Assembly (NCBI GenBank): GCA_026724425.1 | Contig: JAIUCV010000002.1 | Location: 5,585,001-5,649,000 of the forward strand | Origin: Erythrophleum ivorense | Lineage: Eukaryota > Streptophyta > Magnoliopsida > Fabales > Fabaceae | Reading direction: 5' to 3' | DNA length: 64,000 nucleotides | Shown: positions 12,262 to 23,328 of the stretch, one piece after another | Layout: each line of letters begins with the position of its first letter | How positions within the stretch are numbered: position 1 is the first letter of the stretch | The notes under the pieces: generated by a model | The model's database searches: none | What the model was told of the DNA's origin: nothing | The model's input: only the letters and a program-made list of their open reading frames with translations | Made by a program: the position numbers and the translations under genes

Positions 12262-14206
12262 ATGGAGGCTCTTAGCACTGCCAAGTTTCCCATCTCATTA
12301 GTTTATAGTTCGATGCTTTTATGTATTGCTACCACATCTTTGAACCCCGCATTTTCTGCAAAAGTTTGTGAATTCCCTGCCATCTTTAACTTCGGCGACT
12401 CTAACTCCGATACTGGTGGCTTTGCTGCTTCCATTTTTTCACCAACACCACCATTTGGGCAGACCTATTTTCACAGACCTTCAGGAAGGTAATCAGATGG
12501 CCGTCTCATCATCGATTTCATAGGTATTCGATTCTTCACTTTCTGCTGTAAATGTTCAATGTCTTCCTCTCTTCGTTAAGCAATTCAGTTGGTGACATTT
12601 CTAAGTTCCTTTCACTGTAATACACATCTGACTACAATTTCTGAGTTCTTCTATTAGATCCCAAACCTTTTCGTTTTAAGTGTAATTAGGACAATGTTTC
12701 TGGTTAATTGCTCTGTAATGTTGCAGACTTGCGGTAGTGGTACGTTCATAGGTCCATCAAAGTATTCAACTTCGTTTCTAGTACTTTTGGGACTACACGT
12801 AGTGCAATTTTTTGGGGTGATTATTTTGTTTTCACTTCACTTAATTATGAAAAAGCATGAAGGCAAGTTTCCGTGGCGTAACACACGTTAAAAAAAAAAA
12901 AAACTATTTGGTCCAAGCCTAAACCCACATCCTATTATGCATAAATATGATTTTAATTATAAACCAAATTTTGATGCGAAATTGGTTTTTCGTAAGTGTT
13001 CGTTAGTATAATTGTAATTTCAGCACAAAGTTTTGGACTCTCCTATCTCAATGCATATCTTGATTCTGTGGGGACCAATTTCACACATGGAGCAAACTTT
13101 GCAACTTCAGCATCAACAATCAGACTCCCACCTATTATTTTACCTCTACCAAATGGATTTAGCCCTTTCTACCTTGATGTACAATATAATCAGTTCAGAG
13201 GATTCATACCCAAAACACGATTTATTAGACAACAAGGTAAAGAATTATATTGATCGATACCTTCGGCTGCTTCTAGTTCTTATTAATCTGAAACATACAA
13301 TTCATTTTGTGATTGTTATAGGAGGGATATTTGCAAGCTTGATGCCAACAGATAAATATTTTAGTGAAGCTTTGTACATATTTGACATTGGTCAAAATGA
13401 CCTTGGTGTTGGCTTTTTTGGCAACAAGACTTTGCAGGAAGTCAATACTTCTATACCGGATATAATTAACACTTTCTCAACATATGTCAAGTAGTTTAAT
13501 ATCTGTCGTTGGACTATTTGGAGTATCCTTGTGTTTTTACTTTTTACTAATTTATTGTTGTAAATTGATGAATTTGGAAATTAAGAACATATACAATTTG
13601 GGAGCTAGATATTTTTGGATACACAACACAGGACCTATTGGTTGCCTCCCTTATATCTTGGTCAAGTTTTTATCAGCTGAAAGAGATTGTTTTGGTTGTG
13701 CAAAGCCTTATAATGAAGTAGCTCAGTATTTCAACTACAAGTTGAAGGAAGTAATAGTTCAACTTCGAAAGGACTTTCCTCTGGCTACAATTACATACGT
13801 TGATGTTTACTCTGCTAAGTACTCTCTTATCAGCAACCCAAAAAAATATGGTAAGCCATTTAAAAAATGATCATATTTTTAAGCACAAACTTGATTACTA
13901 TAGACGTGAGTGGTTAATTGCTTTAATAAATGTGCAGGATTTGAGAAGCCAATTGTGGCTTGTTGTGGGTATGGAGTGGAGTATAACTATGGCATTGTTG
14001 GGTGTGGAAGCACAACGGTTGTGAATGGTACTGAAATATTTGGAGGATCTTGTGAAGCACCATCTGTGAGAGTGAATTGGGATGGGATTCACTATACAGA
14101 GGCAGCTAACAAGTTCATTTTCGATCAAATCTCTACTGGAGCTTTCTCTGATCCACCCATTCCCTTGAACATGGCATGTCATAGAAATTCAAATAAGAAA
14201 TCGTAA
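12262..14206 (+). pseudogene. GDSL esterase/lipase pseudogene (gene 2)
   Basis: Exons by homology to gene 1: 12262-about 12522, 13024-13236, 13322-about 13490, 13586-13850 and 13938-14206. Signal peptide, FGDSNSDTGG, DIGQND, FWIHNTGP and NWDGIHYTEAAN are all preserved. Two lesions are visible. A TAA at 12490-12492 stands where paralogs have a sense codon after PSGR (gene 5 has TAC), which ends exon 1 early. At the end of exon 3 the junction reads CAAGTAG instead of CAAGGTAG, so one G is missing and the donor is shifted out of phase. Everything else reads cleanly, so inactivation appears recent. An alternative donor at 12489 (GGTAAT) is conceivable but would remove the end of exon 1. Confidence 0.85.
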
Positions 14207-15158
14207 TCTTATGACTGTCAATCACTATTTCCATTTATAATTCAAATAAAATGCGTTTTTCCACATAAGTTATAACATATCCTTAATGATAGGAATATCA
14301 AAGTAGAAATTGAATATGGTTGATATTCCTTACCCCTTCAATTTTAAATTCTTAGAGCATATCAGTAAAGATGGTTGGTTGAAAGAGATGATTTATAAAA
14401 AAAAAAGAGTTTGAATATCATACAAAATAATATTGGTATGTATTACTTTAAAAACTATGCAAAAAATAATAATAAAGGCAAAAGAGTTTACCACCATACA
14501 AAGTTTTCAGGAAAAGTGTGGGAATTCAAAGATGAGAAAGATCATTTTTATTTGAACCATTCACAATGGAAACCAGGTTTCTCTGCGCTAACATTCGGGT
14601 GTTCTTTTCAAATGCACTATACTTAAATATAGTTTTTTTAAAATATTTTTTATATTAAGTTCTGTAATAAATATAGAATATGCTTAAAAAATATTTTAAG
14701 AAACCTCATCATATAATGATCATACGATGTTCAATTGTGAAAATTATACATTTGTAGATAAAATTTATGCATTTATCATGTTTTTATTAAAAAAATAATA
14801 ACAAATATATAAAATAAGTACCCTTTTTTGGGGGGGGGGGGATCCTGGGCTTATATAAGAATGTCATACTATTCAAGAACACAACCATGACTTCGGATGG
14901 GGGAGGGAATTTGTACAGGTGAAAAGTCAAGCTATAATACTGGGAAAACAATTCCAATAAGCAACTAAGCCTGTAATCCCCGTTCTTCTTTGTTCATTTT
15001 TATTATTTAATTAGTCATGAATGTTGGCCATGGTCACTTGGTCCTCCACTCTTAACAAAAATAAAAAATTTCACATCACACTTATTCATTCCTCTCTATA
15101 ATTATAACACTAAAAAAAAAATCTCCTATTTGCAATACAATAAAAAGACCCAAGTTTT
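14207..15158 (+). other. 3' flank of gene 2 and upstream flank of gene 3
   Basis: The first part matches the flank after gene 5 (48518-49330); it carries the empty site for the MITE found there (near 14548, GATCATTTTTATTTGAACC). From about 14915 the conserved upstream module occurs (GTGAAAAGTCAAGC, CAATAAGCAACTAAGC). The last bases before 15159 (AAAAAGACCCAAG) match the leader of genes 1 and 4, so this is the promoter-proximal DNA of gene 3, cut off from its ATG by the retrotransposon. Confidence 0.6.
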
Positions 15159-15560
15159 TGGTAAGGTCTAGAATTTAAGAAGGAATGAGAATAAAAATCT
15201 ATTAACTCTTTAAAAGAAAGAATCTCACTTCAAGAAAGCATAATAGCCAAAAGGAAAAATCTCCAATTTAGATATACTTAATGAATTGCTGATGATGCGT
15301 TACAATTTGCACATGGGCTATTTATAGGCTGAGTAGATCACCTGACTCCCTAATATTTAGCGTAACTATTTCTAAAAAATAGGAACAACAAAACTGAATA
15401 ACTTATTTAAATTTAAAACAACAATAGACTATCTAACTCCCTAAAACTTAAGAACAAATGTAGAAAATAACATATGCATAAAATAATTAAGTGCTGAAAA
15501 TTAAATACAAATTAAACACATGCTTCCTTCCTTTTGTGATAAGTCAGCAATGGTCTATCA
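15159..15560 (-). repeat. 3' LTR of the chromovirus
   Basis: Direct repeat partner of 19987-20388, same 402-bp length, TGGTAAGGTCT at the left edge and TATCA at the right edge on the + strand. Confidence 0.9.
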
Positions 15561-15575
15561 CTATGCTCCCCTTGG
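15561..15575 (-). other. Polypurine tract
   Basis: On the minus strand AAGGGGAGCATAG directly precedes the 3' LTR, the usual place and composition of the plus-strand primer. Confidence 0.7.
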
Positions 15576-15599
15576 AAAGACACCTTGTCCTTAAAGTGA

Positions 15600-18500
15600 A
15601 AGTAAGGAAATTATGCAGCAATAAGGTCAAAGTCTTTCTAAGTGGATTCTTCACGTAGTTTGCCCTTCCAAGCAACGAGCAACTCCAAAACTTGTCCCCT
15701 GTCTAGCAATGTTGAAGGACCCATTCTGGTTTCACTAAGAGCTCCTAGTCATCTGAAATTGGAAGAGGAGTTGGAGAAAATGGGGTGGAGTCCCATATGT
15801 TGGTTGCAGCAAGGAAACATGGAAGATGTGATGGATTTTGGCTTCTAAAGGTAGCTCCAACTCATAAGCCACAACTCCTATCTTTTTTAAGACCTTGTAG
15901 GGTCCAAAAAATCTAAGAGAAAGGTTCTCAAAACGTTGCTTGGAGAGTGTTCTTTATCTAAAAGGATGAATGCTTAACCACACATAATCACCAATATTAA
16001 AAGTTAGGTAACTTCGGTGCTTGTCTTAATGAGCCTTCATATGGGATTAAACGTTAGAGAGGTTCTCTTTCAATAATTTTAGCATAGCATCCTGAAGAAG
16101 CAACTGGTCTTCTAAGTCAGCATTAGCAATTTCACCCTTCACAAAAGGATGTAGAGGAGGAAGATCCCTACTATAGACCACGTTGAAGGGAGTGGTGTTA
16201 GTGGAGGTGTAAAAACTAGTATTGTACGAATATTCTACCCAACATAAGAAGGAGCTCCACTTCTTAGGTTGTTCATAAGCAAAACATTGTAGATAAGCTT
16301 CCAAACATTAATTAACAACTTCCGTCTGGTCGCTTGTTTGAGGATGATAGGAGTTACTTATCTTCAATTTAGTTTGGCTGAGGCGAAACAATTTTTGCCA
16401 AAAAGAGGTTAAGAAAATAGAATCCTAATCAAAGACAATAGAGAGTGGCATACCATGCAAGTGAACAATCTCCTTACAAAATACTCCAACTACTATTTTT
16501 GTTGTGAATAGGTGAGAGAGAGGCAATAAATGACCATATTTGTTCAAATGATCAGCAACTACCAAGGTTGTGTCAATGCTATGAGATTTGGATAACCAAA
16601 CCACAAAATCCATTAAGATGTCTTCCCAAATTCATTCAAAAATAGGCAAAGGCTGAAGCAACCCTATAGGAGCTAGAGTCTCATATATATTCTTTTGACA
16701 AGTGTGGCATTGTTGAACATGTAGTTTAACATCTTGCTTCATGTGAGGGTAATAAAAGTGGTCTACTAGCCTCTTCAAAGTCTTCAGGTATCCTCCATGT
16801 CCACCAGTTGGAGTCTAAAGTGCTTCAGCCAAAAGAGTAGCCCGTAAGTTGGAAATTGAAGGAACGACCAACTTCCCCTTATAGAAGAGTTTATTAGTTG
16901 ACCACTAAAAATTTGTGTGTGAAGATGAATCTTTTTATAGATCAGTGATGAGACTTTTAATATAATTATCCTGGAGTTAAGTATCTTGCAAATCAAAAAA
17001 ATCTAGTGGTACAAGCATAATTAAATTACAAAAATTAGCTTGTTGTGATTTGCGAGAGAATGCATCAACAGCTGCATTTTCTTTTTCAACCTTGTATAAA
17101 ATGGTGAAGTCAAAAGGAAGTAACTTCAAAATAACCAGTTGTTGAGAATTTGTTGATATTCGCTGCTCCAATAAGTGTTTAAAACTATTATGATCAATCT
17201 TAACATAAAAATGTCAGCTAATAAGATAATGTTTCCATTTCTGGACAACAAGCACAAGAGCTAATAATTTTAGGTCATAAGTTAATTTATAGCAATTAGA
17301 GTAAGAAAATCCTTTATTGAAGTAAGCAATCGGATGTTCTTACTGCATTAGAATAATCCTAACTCCTTCCATGGATGCATCGCATTCCACTATAAAAGAT
17401 TGAGAAAAATCAGGGAGTTTTAACATTGATATAGTAGTTAATACCTCTTTAAGCTTTTGGAATGCAGCTTTAGCTCTTGCATTCTAATAGAAAAGCATCC
17501 TTCTTTGTTAAATTTGTTAAAGATTTGGCTTATCCTATAATTTTGCACAAATCTTCTATAGTAACTAGTGAATCTAAAAAAATCTCATAATTCCTTAATA
17601 GTGATAAGAGATGGCCACTGTTTAATAGCTTCAATTTTTTCAAGATCCACATATACTCCTATTGGAGATACAATATATCCTAAAAAGTTCACTTATTGTT
17701 GGACAAATGTGCACTTCTTAGCATGAGCATAAAATGCATAAGTGTGTAATAAATTGAATATCAACTCTAAGTGAAATTTATAAAGACGAAGAGAGGAACT
17801 GTAGATTAAAATATCATCAAAGAATACCAAGACAAAACGTCTCAAATGAGGTCTAAAGAGGTCATTCATTACTACTTGGAAGGTTAATGGAGTATTAGTG
17901 AGATTGAAAGGCATTACAATAAATTTGTAGTGGCTTGAATGCGTGCGGAAGGCTGTCTTGTAAATATCTTCAGGTTGAACACAAATCTAGTGACATCTTG
18001 AACAAAGATCAATTTTTTGAGAAGCAGCACCATTGAGTTCATTGAGTAACTCATCCATATTTGAAATAGGATATTTATCGAGAATAGTAATATGATTGAG
18101 TTCCTAACAATAAATGCACATTCTTCATGAACCATCTTTCTTCTTAACCAGCAGCATAAGACTCGTAAACGGACTAGAACTAGGTCGAATAAATCCTTTA
18201 GATAATAAGTTATCAACCTATCTCTCAATTTCATCCTTTTGAAAATAAGGATATCTATATGGCCGAGTATTAGGAGGTTGAGAATTGGGATGAAGAACAA
18301 TAACATGCAAATGCGAACGAAAAGGAGGCAGTGAGGTTGGTTCAGCAAAAATATCTGAGTAATCTTAAATAAGCTCATTTATATCAGTCAACCTCTTGCT
18401 TAAGCTTCCATGTAACTCTTCTTGCTTAGTCAACACCTTGAGTCCAATTGTGGGATTTGAATCTCAAGGTACACCCTGCAGCTTATACATTCGTCCATTA

Positions 18501-19962
18501 ACCCAGAAAATTATGAACATTTGTTGCCAATTTACTTACACCATGTTCAACGAAGCTAACCACTGAATGCCTAAAACCATATCTACTCCTACAAGAATAA
18601 ATAGGTAGAAGTCTCCCATAATTTTTAAGTCTTGATCCTACACTTATAGCTATCTACAAACTTTGTTACGACAAATCAAAGACCCATCCCTAATCTGGAT
18701 TCCAAATGGTGTAATTGATTAAGTGGGCAAATTCAATTCAGAGACAAATGATTTAGCCACAAAATTATGGGTAGAGCCACTGTCCACGAAGATGATCACC
18801 ATCCTTTGTTTTAGCATCCCTTAAAGCTTCATAGTGGTGGCCGAAGATTTACCAAGGATGGCATGAAATGAGATTTCTGCTTGCATCTTAGGTTCTTTGT
18901 CCTCTCCCAAGCCAACTTTGAGTTCGCTCTCTGGTTTTGTTTCTTTTGTGATCTCCATTAACTTAAAGGTTCCTATTTTGTAACGATGACTAGGTTGGAA
19001 CTTCTTGTTACACATGTAGCAGAGGCCTTTATCTTAGTGTTTCTATTTCTTGTTGTCCCAGAGTTTTACAACAGAGACTTGCGTAGGAAAAGACGCATAC
19101 AAAGTTGCATTTGAAGACATGTTGCCCAACTGTAGTGTTCTTGGTCCTTTAGGTTGTGCATCATGTGTCAGCCAAGTTAGGTTGCTGACGGGTCAGGTCA
19201 TACTCGTCTGACCTAGTTTGGATCCTGTTGAAATTTGGATCTTGGCCTTATACTCAATAGCTAAGCTCATAGCCTTATAAATGGATCTAGGTTTTTGAAT
19301 CTTCATATTAACTTTTAATTCTTCTTTAAGGACGTTCAAGAAAACACCCTAAAGACAATGCTTTGGCCAATTTTTCACCCTTATAGACCTCTTAGCAAAT
19401 TCTTGATGATACTTTTGCATGGTTCCTGTTTGCTTGATGCCACACAAATACTCATATGCGTTTTGAAATTTAGCAGGTCCATAATGCTTTTGCAATACCT
19501 TTGTGAGCTCCTCCTAATAAAGTAAGGTTCTCTCGGTGTTAATCCAAGCAAAGAGGTCAAGAGCATCTCTTTCATGATACATGGTAGCAATATCAACTTT
19601 CATCTCATCGGAGGTTTGGTAGTATCAAAAATATTTCTCAACCTTCAAGATCCATCCTCTTGGGTCACCACCTTCAAATTTAGGAAACTCAATTTTTGTA
19701 AGAGGACGTTTGAAGGGAATCTTCAACCATCATGGAGTTTCAAAATCATCTTCATCATCAGAGCTCTGCATGTGTGTTTGCCCTTATCATGACTTGATTT
19801 AGCTTGAGGAATCTTGCCAAAGGAAGCTTTAAGAGCAACAAATTTAGAGTTGAGGTTCCTCAACTGGGCAGCCATCTCAGAGAGCTGCTGGACGACAACT
19901 TCAGGCAAAGTAGTGTTCTGGTTCAAGGAATCAAGAGGTACATTAGAGCAAGTGGACACCAT
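15600..19962 (-). pseudogene. gag-pol polyprotein pseudogene (chromovirus)
   Basis: Read on the minus strand, the fragments appear in order. Gag begins near 19962 (MVSTCSNVPLDSL). A zinc-knuckle remnant KGLCYMCNKK..PSH lies near 19020, with its last Cys replaced. A protease motif FVDSGSTHNF is near 18790. A reverse transcriptase core with FFDDILIYS is near 17820. RNase H fragments follow near 17100. The integrase includes HVQQCHTC near 16700, MDFVVWLSKS near 16610 and YHPQTSDQTE near 16330. The chromodomain tail (WKGKLREES..FHFKDKVSFQG) is near 15610-15660. Numerous stops and frameshifts break the frame, so no functional polyprotein can be made. In an active element this would encode the capsid and the enzymes for retrotransposition, with the chromodomain guiding integration. 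Confidence 0.85.
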
Positions 19963-19971
19963 TTCTAACCT

Positions 19972-19986
19972 ACTCTGATACCAAAT
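19972..19986 (-). other. Primer binding site (initiator tRNA-Met type)
   Basis: Immediately inside the 5' LTR the minus strand reads TTTGGTATCAGAGTAGG, containing TGGTATCAGAG, the common complement of the 3' end of initiator tRNA-Met used by many plant LTR elements. Confidence 0.85.
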
Positions 19987-20388
19987 TGGTAAGGTCTGGA
20001 ATTTAGGAAGAAATGGGGATAAAAATCTATTAACTCTTTAGAAGAAAGAATCTCACTTCAAGAAAGTATAATAGCCAAAAGGGAGAATCCCCAATATTGA
20101 TATACTTAATGAATTGTTGATGATGCGTTACAATCTACATATGGGCTATTTATAAGCTAAGTAGATCACTTGACTTCCTAATATTTAGCATAACTACTTT
20201 AAAAAAATAAGAATAGCAAAACTAAATAACTTATTTAAATTTAAAACAGCAACAAACTATCTAACTCCTTGAAAATTAGGAACAAATGCAGAAAATAACA
20301 TATGCATAAAATAATTAAGCATTGAAAATTAAATACAAATTAAACACGTGCTTCCTTCCTTCTGTGATAAGTTAGCAATGATTTATCA
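19987..20388 (-). repeat. 5' LTR of the chromovirus
   Basis: Direct repeat partner of 15159-15560. It ends 29 bp upstream of the ATG of gene 3, so any outward activity of this LTR would have faced away from gene 3 (the element reads leftward). Confidence 0.9.
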
Positions 20389-22271
20389 GTTTCCTTCTTA
20401 TCTATCTGTGCTTTGGCCAATGGAGCCTCTTAGCACTACTAACTTTCCTGTCTCATTTCCTCTTTATTTGGTGCTTTTGTGTACTGAACCTTGTTTTTGG
20501 CACTAAAGTTTGTGAATTTCCTAGCATCTTTAACTTTGGTGAGACTAACTCTGATATTAGTGGCTTGGCTGCTTCCCTTTTAGCACCAACACCACCATAT
20601 GGGGAGACCTATTTTCACATACCTGCAGGAAGGTTCTCTGATGGCTGTCTCATCATCGATTTCATAGGTAATTATCCAATTGATTTTCACTTTCTAGTGC
20701 ACATGTTTAATTTCCTAGTGTCTTAGATGAGCCTCTTTGTTAAGCAATTCAAGTGATAAGATGTACTCTTTTAACTAAAATACACATCCCTCTATAGTTT
20801 CTGAGTTCTTTTATTAGATAGCAACCTCCTTCAATTTTTTAAGGCTAAGAAAGCATGTTTCTAGTTGCTCCGTAATGTTGCAAAGCATGGAATACAGAGA
20901 TATTGATGGTTAAGATGACTTTGAAGTAAGGGTAGTTTGGTAGGTCCATCAAAGCCTTCAAGCTACGTTGACATTCGCTTTAACCAAAGTGGTCAATAGT
21001 GACAACTAACATGGATTCATTTCTTTATTTTCTTTTTGGGGGGCCAAACTGACAAATATTGAGATGGAATAACATGATATTTTGTAGAACTTCTGGAAAT
21101 ATACTTAGTAAAATCCTTTTGGATTCTACCAAATTAAGAATGTTAAATAATCATGAAATTTCAATTAATCCAAATTGCAACTCAAATAAAATGAGTAGAA
21201 ACAAATTAATAATCTTAAGTACATTGAACCATGTTCTTAAAAATTTGATGTAAAACTCAGTTATAGATAAATTCACAGTGACATCTAAAAGAAAACAAAA
21301 TATAGAAGAAAAAAGTTGGTTAAAGAGAATGTTTTTATAAGAGTTGTAGTTTCAGTAATGGTCTCTTTAGTTGATTCTTTCTATCAAGAACTCCTTTAAA
21401 TGTTAGCATTAAAATTATCTATTTTTTTATTAAAAGTGGTCAATTGTCTAATGTACAAATAATCACTAATCTACTAATTAAAATATTTGACAAAATTTTA
21501 AAACTAGCAATTAGAATATTTTAATTTAAAAAATACTAAGAAATATTATTTAATTATCTTTATTTTAAAATATCCTAACTTCAAATGTGGAATATTTTAA
21601 ATATATTTTTAATTTAAAAAATATGTCAACAATTAAATTTAAATTAAATATTCAAATCAAAGACTTCTTTTTTTGTTTTTCCCTTGACTTGATCTTGGAA
21701 ACGAATGAAGATGATTTCCCTTAATGTAAAACATATTAATTAGAAAATGTTATTTAGTTTGAGTTTAAACCCAGATCTTATTAAGCATAAAGGAGTTTGA
21801 TTATAATTTATACATTATAAACTTATTTACTATCAACATGAAGGTTTTAAATTATCAATCTTGGTTAGTGTTTTTTGTAATTTTAGCTCAAATATTGGAC
21901 TCCCTGAGTGCATATCTTGATTTCCTAGGCACGAACTTTGTACATGGAGCAAATTTTGCAACAGCAGCATCTACTTTCACAACTCCACCAAATATTATAC
22001 CTGTGGATAGTTTCAATCCTTTTGACCTTGATATACAATACTCACAGTTTAAAAGATTTATATTCAAAACATAATTTGTTAGACAAAAAGGTAAAAAATT
22101 TATATTGATGAACACCTTTTTTGTGCTTTTTGGCTTTGATTAATTTGAAACATATCATTTATTTTGTAATTGATATAAAATTTTCTTGAAGGTGGAGTAT
22201 TTGCAAGCTTGATACCCAAAGATAAGTATTTTGGTGAAGTTTTATACACATTTGATATCAATCAAAATGGG

Positions 22272-22368
22272 CTCAATTACGGAAAAGCAACAAAGTGATA
22301 TGCAAATGACATAAAAACAATAAGGAAAAAGTTAATTATCAGGAAGTAACAAAAGTATAGAATTCGGA
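22272..22368 (+). repeat. Left terminal inverted repeat of MULE copy 1
   Basis: Pairs with about 31349-31446 in reverse complement over about 95 bp, with scattered mismatches. Ends at the first CGGA dyad. Confidence 0.65.
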
Positions 22369-22548
22369 TGCCATGAATCCGAATTTGAAGCAATTTTATT
22401 TTTTATTTTGATAGAATTCGGATGCATAATATCCGAATTCAAACTAATTTTTATTTATTTATTTTTGAATTCGGATGCTATGCATCCAAATTTAAAATAA
22501 ATTTTTTAAAAAAATTTTATAGAACTTGTAAACTTAGCATCCGAATTT
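22360..22548. repeat. Left cluster of spaced dyads (GAATTCGGAT-N7-ATCCGAATTC)
   Basis: Four inverted repeats with 10-bp arms and exactly 7-bp spacers lie at 22360-22386, 22414-22440, 22467-22493 and 22522-22548. The second is perfect (GAATTCGGAT, spacer GCATAAT, ATCCGAATTC). The fourth has a degenerate left arm but a good right arm at the same spacing. A matching cluster lies at the other end of the element. The constant spacing suggests a dimeric DNA-binding site or a repeated hairpin unit; the function is inferred. Confidence 0.8.
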
Positions 22549-23328
22549 TATAGAAACAAAGTTTTTAAAATTCAATAAAAATTAAATTGGTATACTCCAA
22601 ATTTTTAGTAAATTTTTTATTTTATTAATGAAAAAAGATTTGATTAAAAATAAATAAATTAAAAAAGATACTTATTTATTAAAATAATTTTATTTTGTTA
22701 AAATATTAATAAATATAATAATTATATAAAATAAAAAGATGATATATGTATGAATAAATTAGTTTGATTTAAGTCAATATCTAAAAAATAATATCAGAAG
22801 TTTTAAGTATAAAAAATAAAATATTAATTAAAAAGTAATAAACATTTGAAGTTAAGTTGAGTAATGATGTAATTTTTTTTTAAAAAAAGTGGTTTGCTTT
22901 AATGTGAATTTAATAATAAAAAATTATTCATCAAATATTTTTAAATTTATTTTATTTATATAAAATAAGAAATTATGCTATGCTAGATCCCTTTTGAATT
23001 ATAGTATATTATATTTTATAATTTTACTTCAATAGGTAGTTAAAATATTTTATGAAATTTTTGTCATAAATTTTGTATTACTTGTTAAATATTGATTTGA
23101 TTGGATATTTGTTTCATGAAATTAACTTAATATTTGGTTGATTAAATTAACTTAACATATATTTAATATTTTGTAAAATATGATTTATAATTTTGGGATG
23201 GAAAAAAAAAGTAAATGAAAGATAACATTAGACAAAAAGATGATATAAGATTTGGTACAAAAATTACAAAAAATTATAAATATATCTACAGTAAATGACT
23301 TCCTGTACCACAACGAGGTCTTCTCCTT
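22549..23328. other. AT-rich 3' region of MULE copy 1
   Basis: Noncoding, about 80 percent A+T, between the dyad cluster and the stop of the PMD gene. Nothing else recognised. Confidence 0.5.

Larger units (their letters stand above)
15159..20388 (-). mobile_element. Ty3/gypsy chromovirus LTR retrotransposon, degenerate
   Basis: A full-length 5230-bp element lies on the minus strand between two 402-bp LTRs (15159-15560 and 19987-20388), each beginning TG and ending CA. Inside the 5' LTR (right side) is a tRNA-Met-type primer site, TGGTATCAGAG, and inside the 3' LTR a purine tract. The domain order gag, protease, reverse transcriptase, RNase H, integrase and a C-terminal chromodomain, plus the compact size, fit a Reina-like chromovirus. 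Flanks are GTTTT (left) and GTTTC (right). The paralogous leader of gene 4 reads CCCAAGTTTCCTTCT uninterrupted, which confirms a 5-bp duplication with one later change. The LTRs differ at many sites and the coding region has many stops, so the copy is old. Confidence 0.9.

Noticed and set aside
22360..22548. Possible CRISPR-like array because of evenly built repeats
   Set aside because: Plant nuclear context, dyads not separated by constant-length unique spacers, and a matching cluster at the far end of a transposon. Subterminal transposon repeats explain it.
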